From: Prionace glauca
Taxonomy: Eukaryota; Chordata; Chondrichthyes; Carcharhiniformes; Carcharhinidae
Length of the DNA: 64,000 bases
Direction: 5' to 3'
Assembly (NCBI GenBank): GCA_037974335.1
Contig: CM075760.1
Coordinates: 43,156,103 to 43,220,102, forward strand
Shown here one piece after another: positions 30,706 to 42,371 of the stretch; position 1 is the stretch's first letter, and each line of letters starts with the position of its first letter. The position numbers and the translations under genes were made by a program. The notes beneath the pieces are model-generated. The model had not been told where the DNA came from. It searched no databases and was given only the letters and a program-made list of their open reading frames with translations.

Positions 30706-31613
30706 TGAACATAATCACAATTGTGACACTGAGGAGCAGAAACTGTGGTCTGTCCAAATGTGTCACTCATTACCTGGTGGCCATGTCAGTGGGGGATCTG
30801 CTGGTCATTATCCTCGACCTGATATTGAGACACATTCCCATTGTTTATCACGAAAAATTATATTTCCTACACTCGTTCCCCGTGTGTAACATCCATGCTG
30901 TCCTGCTTTATGGAGCCACTGACTGTTCTGTCTGGTTCACCGTCACTTTCACCTTTGATCGATTTGTGGCCATTTGCTGTCCCAAGCTGAGAAGTAAATA
31001 TTGCACTGAGAAATCAGCGGCTGTGGTTCTGGGAACAGTGACAGTGCTGAGCTGTTTAAAGAACATTGTCTGGTATTTTATGTTATTAAATACATATGGG
31101 CTGCGGAACCTCCCCTGGTTTTGTGACTTCACAGATGGTTTTATGCACTCTCTGGTCTGGGGAACAATCGAGTTCCTCCATTACATTCTAAACCCGTGTG
31201 CCCCATTCGTCCTGATTCTGCTGCTGAATACTCTCACCGTCAGACACATTTTAGTGAGCAGCAGAGCCCGCAGGAGACTCCGGGCTCACCACAGCGGTGA
31301 GAATCCAAAAGACCCAGAGTTGGAGAGTCGAAGGAAATCCATCATTTTCCTATTTGTTATCTCAGCCAATTTCATTATCTTATGGTCAATATTCATGATT
31401 TATTCAGCATGGAATCGCATGTATGATTTGGGGTTTAAAATTATATTAGAATTTTATGTTATGGAATTGGGCTTCATGCTGCAACTCACAAGTTGCTGTA
31501 CAAATACTGCTATTTACGCTGTGACACAAACTCAGTTCAGGCAGCAGCTAAAAAATGTACTGAAATATCCCCTTACTGCAATTTTCCACTCAATACAGCC
31601 TGAGAGGAAATGA
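30706..31613 (+). CDS. GPR139-like receptor, exon 2
   Basis: Acceptor ttctgtatttccttcctgacag, then 302 codons and a TGA. With exon 1 (start 28576) it gives a complete seven-helix receptor of about 348 residues in the plasma membrane. Landmarks: TM1 end VNIITIVTL, TM2 YLVAMSVGDLLVI, TM3 Cys in PVCNIHAVLLY, DRFVAICCPK in place of DRY, ECL2 Cys in PWFCDF, TM5 PFVLILLLNTLTVRHILVSS, TM6 after ESRRKSIIFLFVISANF, TM7 CCTNTAIYAVTQTQFR with NTAIY in place of NPxxY. The group is orphan-type or peptide/amino-acid responsive in other animals; function here is inferred only. An upstream ATG at 30648 is in the intron. Confidence 0.85.
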
Positions 31614-31679
31614 CAACAACAAGACCTCTGAATCTTCCTATTGGGCATTCAAACTGTAAATCACCAAACAGCCTCACAG

Positions 31680-32400
31680 AGATAGAAAGACTGACAGATA
31701 GATAGAGAGGACAATGTTCGCAACAGTGAGATTATTAGACAGAGAGTGGCAAAGAGAGGGAAAGGCACGAAGACTTGGAGAGCAAAGAATTTCAAAGAGT
31801 TTCTAACAGGTACAGGAAACAATGAGATAGAAGAGAGACAAAGACAGAGTCTCACAGAATGTGAAAGACAGAAATAGTGAGGAAAATGGCGAGAGAGATA
31901 AACAGGGAATGAGAAAGACAGAAATAATGAGGAAAATGGCGAGAGAGATATACAGGGAATGAGAAAGGGAGATAGAGGAAGACAGATTGGAGTTTGTAAT
32001 ACGAGAGGGAGAGGGAGACAAGGGGGTGGGGGAACGGGAGGCAAAAAGTGATGCAGAAGGAAATAGCCAGAGACAGATAGAAACAGAGATATCGAGACAC
32101 AGAGTAGGAGTGAATGGGAAAGAGTGGGACTGAAAAAGCACAATGGACAAAGCAAGAGCAAAAGTCAGAGTGAGGTGGGTGGGGGGTGGGGCAGAGAGAC
32201 AAATAAATTAAAGAGGGACAGGGAGTGGGAGTAGGAGAGTGACACTGAGCGGGAGTGGCAGGAGAGACAGAGGGAGAGTGGGGGAGAAGCGGAGAGACAG
32301 CAAAAGACAGAGTGAAACATCGAGAGAGACAGAGGCACAGAGAGACATAGAGAAAGAATGATAGAGAGAGAGCCACAAGAAACATAGAAAAAGGTAGAGA
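31680..32400 (+). repeat. Purine-rich tract 3-prime of the plus-strand receptor
   Basis: About 700 bases of agagag/gggaga-rich sequence, including a short direct repeat at 31860-31980 (agacagaaatagtgaggaaa, atggcgagagagatat). Counterpart of 24955-25410. Confidence 0.75.
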
Positions 32401-32750
32401 GATATATCTAAGGACTTCAACGGTAACCATCAGGTGGAGCTTTGGAATATGAGCTCCCTGATTGAGGCAGTTAATGCTGTGCAATCCGGGAGTCCGGCAG
32501 ACATGCATAGTATGGTGTGTCTGGGTTACCGGAATTCAGGATGTGTACACTCAGGTGTGGATGTGATGGACTGTAGGTTTTATCACTTGAGTATTAATGC
32601 AACAACTCAGCTAATGTTCTGGGCACATGGATTCCGATCACGTCACCGCAGATGGTGGAACTTAAGTAAATATATCTGGAGTTTAGAATTCATTAGTGAC
32701 CATAAAAACATTGTCCATTTTCAGAAAGACCCATCTGGTTTATCAATGTC

Positions 32751-32945
32751 ATGATGTGGATATGCTGGCGCTGGACTGGGGTAGACACAGTAAAAAGTCT
32801 GACAACACCAGGTTTAAGTCCAATCGATTTATGTGATAGTAAATTCACTAGCTTTCGAGGTTACCCTCTTCGTCAGGCGAATGTTCGTCACCAGAACTCT
32901 CCATTCACCTGACGAAGAGGGTAACCTCGAAAGCTAGTGAAACGC
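32751..32945. mobile_element. Penelope-like termini in palindromic arrangement
   Basis: Left half tgatgtggatatgctggcgc, tggactggggtagacacagt, aaaaagtctgacaacaccag, ctttcgaggttaccctcttc; right half cacctgacgaagagggtaac then ctcgaaagctagtga, the reverse complement of the left half's inner part. The layout is the same as 17244-17994 without an interior gene. Confidence 0.65.
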
Positions 32946-34000
32946 TGCATTGCAACAAATTGAACAGAATTTGACACGTTAGGACAGTGCCCATATTCCC
33001 CATCATCCAACGGTCTGGCAGAAAGTGCGGCCCAAACAGTAAAAAGAGGTTCAAAAAACTATCCCACTGCCTCCTTTGACACCAACCTATCCAGATTGCT
33101 CTTCAATTACAGGACAACATCCCCCCAATCACCACTCCCCTCCCCTCTTCAACAAATGGAATAGCACAAGCAGAGTTCCTCATGATCACTCTTCCCAAAG
33201 TCTAATTTTCCGAGGGTGGGAGCTGACACCCAGAGCCGTTTCCATCAACTGGGACAGGCTGTTAAAGGCAGTTGTTAGGCTATTAGTTAAGAATCATGGC
33301 AATGGATACGCTGGTTATGAGACACGTTCAGGTCAGGAACAGGGCCAGATTCCTATCAAGTCCGCTTGGGAGATACCATCCTATGGGAATGTTTCAAACA
33401 TCTACAAACCGTGAAACCCCAAGACATGCAGGGAAAATCAATTCCCGGCACACCCGGAACTTTGGAAAGAATTCCAGATACTCCGGCTCCTGCTCTCCAT
33501 CTCCACCAGTGAGAAACTGGGAGTCTGAAATGGACAGGGCGGGTTTAGCCTCTCGGCCACATTGTCTCCCGATAAAGGGAACTTGGGCCACAACGCTCAT
33601 GGTGGAAGAGGCGAGCTCCGGTCTGCTGTAACCCACTCACCTCCGAGGCTGAGCAGGAGAAACCAGACCCAGCAGTGAAATTTCAAAGAAAGGCTTCCAA
33701 GCCGGTCAGCCCTCGGCGGTTACTCAGACCGAGAGGGGGAGGGGTGTCATAACTTAAAATGGATTAATGAGTTGGGCATGACCAAGTATGAACTTCGGAA
33801 TGAGGCCTGTGAAATCTGCCTATTGAGGGATCTCCACAGACTGTAAGTTGCAGAGAGTGAAACGCTGAGAGTTGGGGAAAGTGTGGGAGTTTAGGGAAGT
33901 GGATGGAGAGGTGTTGCTGTGTCTTGTGTCCCTTACTACCCCGTCCATACTGCCATTTCCAGTTGGGTAGGTGTCTATCAGACATTACAGTTCAGAAAGT
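32946..34000 (+). mobile_element. Ty3/gypsy LTR-retrotransposon fossil, pol end and start of LTR
   Basis: The plus strand carries the end of the integrase core (a region like SSNGLAERAVQT, 33000-33060) and integrase C-terminal sequence to about 33690. A polypurine tract (gagagggggagggg, 33731-33744) and an LTR-like start (tgtcataac at 33745) follow. The element is broken and incomplete at both ends. Age appears old. Confidence 0.6.
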
Positions 34001-34134
34001 GACTTAGAACCAACAGAAGCAGCTGATTCGTGAGTAAGTTCTTGGAAGGAAAACTGAGGAAATTTTCTGAGTAGCTCCTACTGATGTCATAACTTCAGGA
34101 CGGATTCCTCATGTTGTTAATGTTCTTGGTACGA

Positions 34135-34280
34135 ATCCGCTCACTGCGGCTGATGGAATTTGAATCAAATAAAAATTGTCTGGAAATAAAAATCTACTGA
34201 TGACCATAAAACCATATTTGATTGTCGAAAGGACCAATTTCTTTCACTGATGTCCTTTAGGGAAGGAAATCTACCAGGGA
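34135..34280 (+). mobile_element. Interspersed SINE-like repeat, plus strand
   Basis: gctgatggaatttgaatcaa, ataaaaatctactgatgacc, actgatgtcctttagggaag, gaaatctacc. Same family as 24540-24700 (minus) and 57270-57400. Confidence 0.6.
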
Positions 34281-34379
34281 GAGGGGAATAAAGCAAAGGT
34301 GAATTAGCTGAAGTGGAACTAGAGAAGGGCCAGTAAAACTCAGAGAAAGGACAGAAATAGTGTGGCTCCTAATTAAAGG

Positions 34380-37110
34380 GGGTCCGGCAGGCTGAAGTGC
34401 ATTTGTTTCAATACAAAAAGTGTAACAGGTAAGGCTGATGGACTTGGAGCTTGGATTCGTTCTTGGAACTGTGATGTTGCTGCTATTACAGAGACTTGGT
34501 TAAGGAAAGGAGAGGAATGACAGCTTAACGTACAAGGATGCCGATGATTCAAGCAGGATAGAAAATGATGTTACAGGGGAGGGACATTTTCATGACTTGT
34601 AAGGAGAATATTGCAGCAGTACTGCAGGAGGACTGCACCCAATGTAGTTCGCATGGCTTATACAGCGAGGCAGTATGGGTAGAGTGCAGGAATAGGAAGA
34701 GTGTACTCACAAGATTCGGCATTTTTTATTGGCCTCCCAACAACTAACGGGAGATTGAGAAAGAGATATGAATGAGAATTTGGCAAGATGCAAAAGTAAC
34801 AGGGTTGTTGTGGTGGGAGAGTTAACTTCCTCAAAATTGACAGGGACTCATTTTGTGCTGAGTGTGTGGATGGGGCAGAGTTTGTAAGGAGCATCCAGGA
34901 GGGCTTCCCAAAACATTAGGTAGATAGTCCAACTAGGGAAGCGGCTGAACTGGACCTGGAAATAGGGAATCAGCCTGGACAGGTGGTCGACATTTCAGTG
35001 GGGGAGCAGTTGGGGAACAGAGAGCACAACTCAGTGAGTGTTAAGGTACGGACAGAGAAAGGTAAGTGTAATACTCAAGTGAAGACATTAAACTAGGGGA
35101 TGACTAATTATAACAATATTAGGCAGAAACGGAAGAATGTAGATTGGGGCAAATATTTGAGGACAAATCAACATCTGGCGCATGGGAGGCTTTCAAGTTC
35201 AAGTTGATAGGAATTCCGGACTGGCACATTCCAATGAGAATGAAGGGTAAGTATCGCAAATTTCGGGAACATTGTAAAATGAGAGAAATTATGAGCCTCG
35301 TCAAAGTGGGAAAAAAAGTTTTTTCTGTCCTAGGAAGACACAAAACAATTATGAAATACAAGGAAAGTAAAACGAAACTTAAGCAAAGACTAAAGAGGGC
35401 GAAAAGGGGTCACGAGAATTAATTTGCCGCAGGATGGAAGAAAATCCGAAGGCGTTTTACACATATATAAAGGGCAAATGTTTAGCCAGGGAAGGGGTTG
35501 GCACACCCGAGGACAGGTGAGGGATTCTATGCGCAGATCCAGGGAAATGACGAGGTATTGAATACTTCACGTCAGTATTCACTAAAGAGAAGTACTTAGT
35601 GCATGATGAGTCTGGGAAAGGATGCACAAGTAGTTTGAGTCATGTTGAGATCAAAAAGGAGGAGATATTGGGGTTCTTGAGATACATTAAGGTAGATAAG
35701 TCCCCAGGGCCTAATGTGATATACCACAGAATAATGCGAGAGGCCAGGAGGAAATTGCTGGTGTCTTGAGAGAAATCTTTGTATCATCACTGGCTATAGT
35801 GGAAGTATGAGGATTGGAAAATAGCCTATTTTTGTTTAGGAAGAATGGCAACAATAATCCAGGTAAGCACAGGCTAGTGAGCCTTACGTCAGTGGTCAGG
35901 AAATTATTGAAGAAAATTCTTCGAGACAGAATTTAATCCCTCTTTGAAATAAGTGGATGTATTACTGAAAGGCAACATGCTTTTTTGAAGACCAGATCGT
36001 GTCTGACTAACGTGATCAAGTTTATTTTTTGAGGAAGTGACGAAGATGATTGATGATGGTAGAGCAGTGGATATTGTCTACGTGGACACTAGTAAACCCT
36101 CTGACAAGGTCCCTCATGGCAGAGAGGTACAGAATTTGCAGTAAAATGAGATCAGAGGTGAGCTGGCTAGGTAGATGGAGAACTGGCTCAGTCATAGAAA
36201 ACAGAGTGTAGCTGTGCAAGTGTGCGTTTCTGAATGGGGTGTTGTGGCTCAGGGATCAGTTCTGGAACCTTTATTGTTTGTCATGGATATATAAATGATT
36301 AGAAGGAAATTGGGGAATCAGCTTGGAGATAATCGACACGTTGGGGGAAAGGTTGGAAAGCAGAGGATGGTGATTTCAGGTAAATAGTGACAGGGCAAAA
36401 AGAACTAATTGGTTGAATGGACGAGTAATTTGCATATTTAAATTTATTGCAGAGAAAAGTTACATGATCAGTTTTGTTCAACAGAATGTGGAGAAAAAAA
36501 TGGAAATGATGAAAAGTGAAAAGACGCCGAGGGACTTGAGTGAATATGTATATAAATCATTCATGATGCAAGACAGGTGAGACAGCTGCAAACAAAATAA
36601 AAGTGAATAGTTTTTGTCTATTGGGGAAAAGAATACAGAAGCAAGGAAGTTGTGCTAAATTTGTAGAAAACACTTGGAAAATCGTCAACCGAAAAATTCG
36701 GTCCAATTTTCGGCACCGAACTCAGGCAAATGTCAAGTCAATAGGCTGGATGGAAAGGAAAACACGAGAATAAGTCCAGAGATCAGAAACTTCAGTGACG
36801 GAAATATTTTGGAGAGGTTCGGACTAATTTCCTTGACAGGAAGTTGCTGTTGTGACTTTAACGAGGCATTCAAAATCCTGAGGGGTCTTGACAGAGTAGA
36901 TAGAGAGGAACTGTTCAGTGGCAGAAGGATTTTGACACAGAGGGAGCGGGTTGAAGTAAATTGGTGGAAGAAACATGGAGACATCAGGAAATACATTTTC
37001 AATCAGTGAGTGATCCAGATCTGGAATGTATAGTTTGAGAGTGAGGTGCAGGCAGCGCCAATTAATGGGTTCAAAATGGGATTGGATAATTGTCTGAAAA
37101 TGAACAAAAT
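34380..37110 (+). mobile_element. Ancient CR1-like LINE, nearly end to end
   Basis: Decayed but collinear. The endonuclease start is at about 34400-34560 (aaggctgatggacttggagc, attacagagacttggttaag). Central linker 35100-35470 follows. Reverse transcriptase includes kspgpnv-like text at 35700, sltsvv at 35880 and a DFSKAFD-like VDTSKPSDKV near 36080. A C-terminus lies at 36780-37010. Frames break often, so it is much older than the LINE at 52.7 kb. Confidence 0.65.
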
Positions 37111-37699
37111 GCTAGACTGTGGGGTCCAGAGTGTTATTGGACTAATTGCTCCTTTCGAGGGCCAACACACACATGACGCTTCAAAATGGCTTTCTTCTCT
37201 GCTGTAAGTACTTTATCAATGTTGAAAGGGTGAAAGTGGCAGAGTGGTTATATCTCTGTGAGGGTAGGCCAATTTCTCAAGATTCAAGTCCAACTACAAC
37301 AGGCTTCAAAATGCAATTACAATTTTGAATGTAAAGGTCATTTCCGTGATTGCGGCCATGACCTGAAATATATCAGATTCTGTAATTCCCTGCAGAAAAG
37401 AAAACTTTCCATCTTTTCGCAGTTTAGCCCAGAGGTGACTCTTGGCGCACACGTCCTTGGCTATTACGTGCCTTTTATGATTGTCTAGAAAACCAGTAAA
37501 TTCAGTGTATTAGCGATTGCTAATATATGCTGGCCTTACCAGCTGGATACACAGCCCATGAAAGAATGAGAAATAGCAACTGAAATCAGCATTTTGCAAC
37601 ACCTGCAATAGCAAGGCTAGTCCAGGAGATGGCAGTGAAACTGCATTTTTTGGCACGACAAGACACAGGAGATCGTCTCAGTAATTTCTGTAATAAATG

Positions 37700-38000
37700 A
37701 CAATGATTGTCCATCCTAAACGTGACCCGGTTTATATGACACGAAATCATATTTCTGATTATATGACAATAATTCTCAGTTGATTCTGTACTCAGCAAAA
37801 TCCCAGTTGTTTGAGTATGGCATGTCTCTGTTTATATGAGAAAACACGAAGCTGGTTAGAGGGTGTTAGATACTGTATACACCCTCTCAGTAATGGCTGA
37901 ACTGGGCCCAGTCTGCATCTATATTAGTACAGGTGCTATATTGATATCTGGTGTATTCGGCCCTGTCTCAATATTACTGCACGAAATCAGTCTCTCGATT
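37700..38000 (+). repeat. Degenerate ctctgtttatat minisatellite
   Basis: Words such as tgtctctgtttatatgagaa, acccggtttatatgacacga, cgattatattgcaa recur about every 35-45 bases. The same family in this orientation is at 63640-63960 and in the reverse orientation at 43025-43340 and 44290-45210. Confidence 0.5.
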
Positions 38001-38029
38001 ATATTGCAACGGATAGTATTAGTTGGATT

Positions 38030-38195
38030 CGCCATGCAAAATTGCCCGTTATTTTCCCTCAGAATATGTGGAATAGCCATGGTAAATGTGTGGGGCTAAC
38101 GGGGATAGGGCAGAGGGGAGGACCTGGGATGGGATGCAGACTCGGTGGGCCAGATGGCCTTTCTTCTGAACTGTAGGAATTTTATGGTTTTATGT
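38030..38195 (+). mobile_element. SINE 3-prime end, plus strand
   Basis: catgcaaaattgcccgttat, tggtaaatgtgtggggctaa, atgcagactcggtgggccag, atggcctttcttctgaactg, taggaattttatgg: the SINE tail as at 22096-22292. Confidence 0.65.
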
Positions 38196-38739
38196 CTAAC
38201 AAATACCATAAACATTTGCGTGCTTACTTATTTTAAACATTCTATTTTCTAATAACCCCCTTTGGAGAAATGATCTCTTTTAGCAATTCCCCTTCAGTTT
38301 TCCCAGTGATAACCTTCAACCCATCTCTGCCTTCCATGAATGCATGAAAACACCAAAGAGTTCATGTGTTTCAACTGAAGAACATTTAATATGTAATTAT
38401 TTACTGACAACCCTTCTGTTGTGTGCTCTTGCATATACAATTATTGCAGCCTCACTATTTTGTCCCCGGTGATGACTTATCTGTCTTCAGAGATCTGTTG
38501 GAAAATGGATAAATCACGTCTCGAATGACGGGGAGATTGTGAAAATTGTTCTTCTCAATGTCTCATTAAACTTCCTGATATTGTGTGCTGATTTGTGAAA
38601 ATGGTAATGAAAATGACCCTGGATATATAGCCGACAAGAGATAATTACACCTGGAATTCTCAGACTTCTTATTTCTATTGATGCAAAGGATTGAAACATC
38701 TGCTCCTCTCCAGAGAAGGAACAATATTTCTGTTTAACC

Positions 38740-38858
38740 GTTACCTTCACCAATTCCATGGTAACCACCCTAAACATCTTCTGCTGTGTATCGGTTGTAT
38801 AATCTACGTAATGTGATGAATCAGGATCAGGTCCATCATAATATGTGTAGTCGTCCAT
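38740..38858 (-). CDS. Possible first exon of a chemoattractant-type receptor
   Basis: Starting at ATG 38858-38856 the minus strand reads MDDYTYYDGPDPDSSHYVDY and on through TTDTQQKMFRVVTMELVK, where a gtaacg donor-like site follows. Acidic, tyrosine-rich N-termini of this kind are typical of chemokine, C5a and related receptors, where the tyrosines are sulphated. No following exon with transmembrane helices was found at lower coordinates, and a LINE lies immediately 5-prime (38870 onwards). It may be a remnant or a chance reading. The frame stays open to 38514 but that part looks non-coding. Confidence 0.3.
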
Positions 38859-38863
38859 TTCGG

Positions 38864-39615
38864 CAGAACCAACGGGATGAACGAGTACACTATCAAGGGC
38901 AGGAGTCTTAGTAGCGTTGAAGAGCAGAAGGATCTCGGGGTCCGTGCCCACAGGACTCTTAAATCGGCCTCGCAGGTGGAGGAGGTGGTCAAGAAGGCGT
39001 ATGGTGTACTGACCTTCATTAATCGAGGGATTGAGTTTAGGAGTCGGGAGGTAATGCTGCAACTTTACAGGACCCTTGTCAGGCCTCATTTGGAGTACTG
39101 TGCGCAGTTCTGGTCGCCTCACTATAGGAAAGACGTAGAAGCTATTGAAAGGGTGCAGAGGAGATTTACAAGGATGTTGCCTGGACTGGGAGGCATGCCT
39201 TATGAAGATAGGTTGAGGGAGCTGGGACTCTTTTCCCTAGAGAGGCGAAGGTTGAGAGGCGACCTGATAGAAGTTTATAAAATGTTGAGAGGAATAGATA
39301 GGGTGGACTCTCAGAGGCTATTTCCCCGGGTTGAAATGGTCGCTACGAGAGGACACAGATTTAAGGTGCGGGGAGGGAAGTACAGAGGTGATGTTAGGGG
39401 TAAGTTTTTCACTCAGAGGGTAGTGAGTGATTGGAATCGGCTGCCGTCATCGGTGGTGGAGGCGAACTGGCTGGAGTCTTTTAAAAGACTTCTGGATGAG
39501 TATATGGGGTTTAATGGGATTGGGGGTTATAGATAGGTCTATAGATTGGTGGAGTTGATGTGATCGGCGCAACCCGAGGGCCGAAGGGCCTGTTTGTGCT
39601 GTAATGTTCTATAAG
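38864..39615 (+). mobile_element. CR1-like LINE, 3-prime end
   Basis: Open frame to 39536 coding the LINE C-terminus: SSVEEQKDLGVRAHRTLKSA, REVMLQLYRTLVRPHLEYCA, MLPGLGGMPYEDRLRELGLF, FFTQRVVSDWNRLPSSVVE. The 3-prime end reads gccgaagggcctgtttgtgc, tgtaatgttctat. 5-prime truncated, with an intact reading frame, so a fairly young insertion. Confidence 0.85.
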
Positions 39616-40040
39616 ACTGGCCAGACCTTATGTGATATAAACAGTGATATCACCTGGTGAACAAGGACTGCAGCGATTCAAGATAGCAGCTCATCACCAC
39701 ATTGTCAGGGGCAATCAGAGAAGGGCAACAGATGTCAGTGCTGCCCACACCCTATAAATGATTAAACATAATGCTTCAACAACAGAATAAGAATCTAATC
39801 TAATATAGACAGATATGCTCGCGCAATGATGACTTAACATGTCTGGGAGAATCATGTAAACCAACGTATGAGTTCTCCAGAGTAAGAGAGACAGAACATG
39901 ATATAACATTTACATAAACAGTTTTTGTGCGTGTGATCATTCTAGAAAAAGTGATTTGTCCAATAATGACAGGCAGGGGTCAAATGAAGCAAAATCTGAT
40001 GCAGGTTCTAATTCACAACGGATTGGGTAACGGTTTCCAA
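39616..40040. other. Unannotated non-coding stretch
   Basis: No gene or repeat recognised. Confidence 0.4.
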
Positions 40041-40044
40041 AAAT

Positions 40045-40395
40045 AATCATAGAGAATTAGAACATAATAATTTGAATGACGGGCTCCAGTGTATCACTGA
40101 CAGAGACAGCTGGGCCCGGAGTCAGACTGGGACCTGAGAATTAGAACATTACAATGTGACTGACTGGCCCCAGTGTATCACTAACAGAGACAGTTGGGCC
40201 CGGAGTCAGACTGGAACCTGAGAATTAGAACATTACAATGTGAATGACTGGCCCCAGTGTATCACTGACAGAGACAGCTGGGCCCGGAGTCAGACTGGGA
40301 CCTGAGAATTAGAACATTACAATGTGAATGACTGGTCCCAGTGTATCACTGACAGAGAGAGCTGGGGCCCGGAATCAGACTGGGACCTGATATAA
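40045..40395 (+). repeat. 84-bp tandem repeat, four units
   Basis: Units contain gggcccggagtcagactggg, acctgagaattagaacatta, caatgtgaatgactggcccc, agtgtatcactgacagagac, agct; starts are about 84 bases apart. The units are well conserved. Confidence 0.9.
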
Positions 40396-40684
40396 GGAAG
40401 GAATCATTTCTGGGGCCTGAGAGCAGGTTTATTTGTCAGGAGGAGTGAGGCAGGGATTTGTGTGGCAAACACGGATTGGAAACCCTACCACAACCGCAAG
40501 AGTGACTGATGCCACCTGACCGAGGCTAGTATTCACGAGGACTGAAACGACGAACTATGAAAAGCAGTGCAATAAATGTTCAGGATTATTGTGTTTTTCC
40601 TAAAAAACAGTTTGATCCGATGCTAATCTGTTCAAAGTGATGTTTTGTAAATAGAATCGACTTTCGGAATGGGTCCTGGCAATT

Positions 40685-41090
40685 ACACACACCCACACAC
40701 CCACACACACACACCCACACATACACACCCACACACACACACCCACTCACACACACCCACACATACACACACACACAAACACACACACACCCACACACAC
40801 ACACCCACACATACACACAAACACACACACAGACACACACTCACACACACACACCCACACACACACACCGACACACACACACCCACACCCACACCCACAC
40901 ACACACACCCACACATACACACACACACAAACACACACACAGACACACACACAAACACACACAAACACACACACACACACCTACACACACACAAACACAC
41001 ACACACTCACACACACACAAACACACACACACACACAAACACACACAGACACACACAAACACACACAGACACACTCACACAACACACAGG
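40685..41090 (+). repeat. CA / CCCACA microsatellite
   Basis: About 400 bases of cacaca with periodic ccc, aaa and gac interruptions. Cys/Val and Thr/His open frames on both strands are artefacts. Confidence 0.95.
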
Positions 41091-41635
41091 TGCTGTCAAA
41101 AGATAAGATTAGCACAAGACGACAGTTGTATAAATATTTCATTTTATTCCGTTTTAATGAAGGACAGGGAGAGACACAAAAAGGATGCTGGGACACTGAT
41201 ATAGATAAACCTTAAAATTGCCCCATTCTCGAGAATCCTTCAAAACTTCATCCCATGAAGGATATATCGAATTTATTTTCCAAAGTTTCTGTGAAATCTA
41301 ATTCCATCACCCTTCCAAGCTGTTCATTCCAGTTCATCACAACTCCTGTGTAAAAGTAAACACTTATCTTTCTGTCTCGCTGCTCAATAAAATAAGTTTG
41401 TGCCCATTGGTTGCTGACCGTCCCCCAGTTGAAAGATTCTCTCTTTAATTAACCCAATCACAACTTCATGATTATGAACACTAATAAATGTGTTGGAAAG
41501 ACTGGCAAGGAGATAGAGACAGCGGGAGAGTTAGGAGAAAGCAAAACCGGGGGGGCTGACAGATAAAAGCTGAGGAACAAAAATAAATAGCAGATGGAGA
41601 GAAAATGATCAAACAACGAAAGATAACAGCTATCA
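41090..41635. other. Unannotated non-coding stretch
   Basis: Nothing recognised. The stretch gccctattctcgagaatcct-like region near 41220-41420 reads as old interspersed repeat sequence but was not assigned. Confidence 0.3.
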
Positions 41636-42298
41636 TTCCCTCCCTTCACAGATCCCGGGGGAGTTCAATGACTGATTCACTGACCATCCAGTTATGTCCG
41701 GGAATGGAAACTTTAACCAGATCACACCAGTCTCATTTGTAAATGTCACCGCAATGTGACCTGTCTGACTCTGCCCTGACTCTGTGGGCAGATATAGGCC
41801 GCACTGACAGATGTTCTCACCAGATTGTGGTCTCTGGATTTATTTTCTGCTCGGAAGTGAGATGTGCGGTTTGGAACCGGCAGCAGAGAAACAGGAAATC
41901 GTGTTACCTGAGAATGAAACAACCGGGGCCAGTTTGATGTTATCACCGTGAACAGTCTTCCTGCCTGTGAGGCTAAACTCACTCTGAAAGCATCAAGAAC
42001 AACCATACAGATTGCTGCCGGTCTCAGCATTACAGTCACCCCCATTCCCATATTAATGATTCAAGAAAATGGCCATATTTGGGGTTTAAACAGATTAATT
42101 GAGGGAAGATGGACTGAAGGTTACCATTGAGGGAAAATTAAAGCAACATTTTTTATCCGCAGAGGTATTCCGAAATAGAAAGTTTAAGTGTGCTAGGTGT
42201 TGTGTGTGAGAAATAGAGGAGAGAGGTTAATTGAGTGAAATGGTTAAGTTCCTACAATGAATTTTTCTCTGCTGAGATTTTTGTGCTTTATCTTTTCA

Positions 42299-42371
42299 GT
42301 CACAAGGTGCCTTAAGGAAGAAGAAAGAAATAGTCTCGAAGTCAGATCCGTCTCCTGGGACCCTGTGTGAG
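42299..42371 (+). other. Exon-like segment, paralogue of 14.05 kb
   Basis: A strong acceptor (tgtgctttatcttttcag) followed in phase 1 by TRCLKEEERNSLEVRSVSWD and a TGA at 42369-42371. The upstream intron-like 60 bases also align to 13975-14040. A second acceptor-like site (ccctcccttcacag) at 41650 precedes sequence starting atcccgggggag, similar to Ig constant exon starts, but that sequence has stops in the expected frame. Function unknown. Confidence 0.3.

Larger units (their letters stand above)
30415..32730 (+). repeat. Right arm of the inverted duplication
   Basis: Inverted partner of 24690-26705, with SINE, receptor exon, purine tract and unique tail in the same order. By eye the two receptor exons agree at about four residues in five, so the duplication is not recent and the copies have diverged. 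Confidence 0.8.

Noticed and set aside
40045-40395. CRISPR-like array
   Set aside because: The 84-bp units are contiguous repeats without unique spacers, and the genome is vertebrate.
41650-41940. An additional Ig constant exon starting atcccgggggag after a ccctcccttcacag acceptor
   Set aside because: The expected frame has several stops and no Cys-Trp-Cys core could be traced, so it is not called as an exon.
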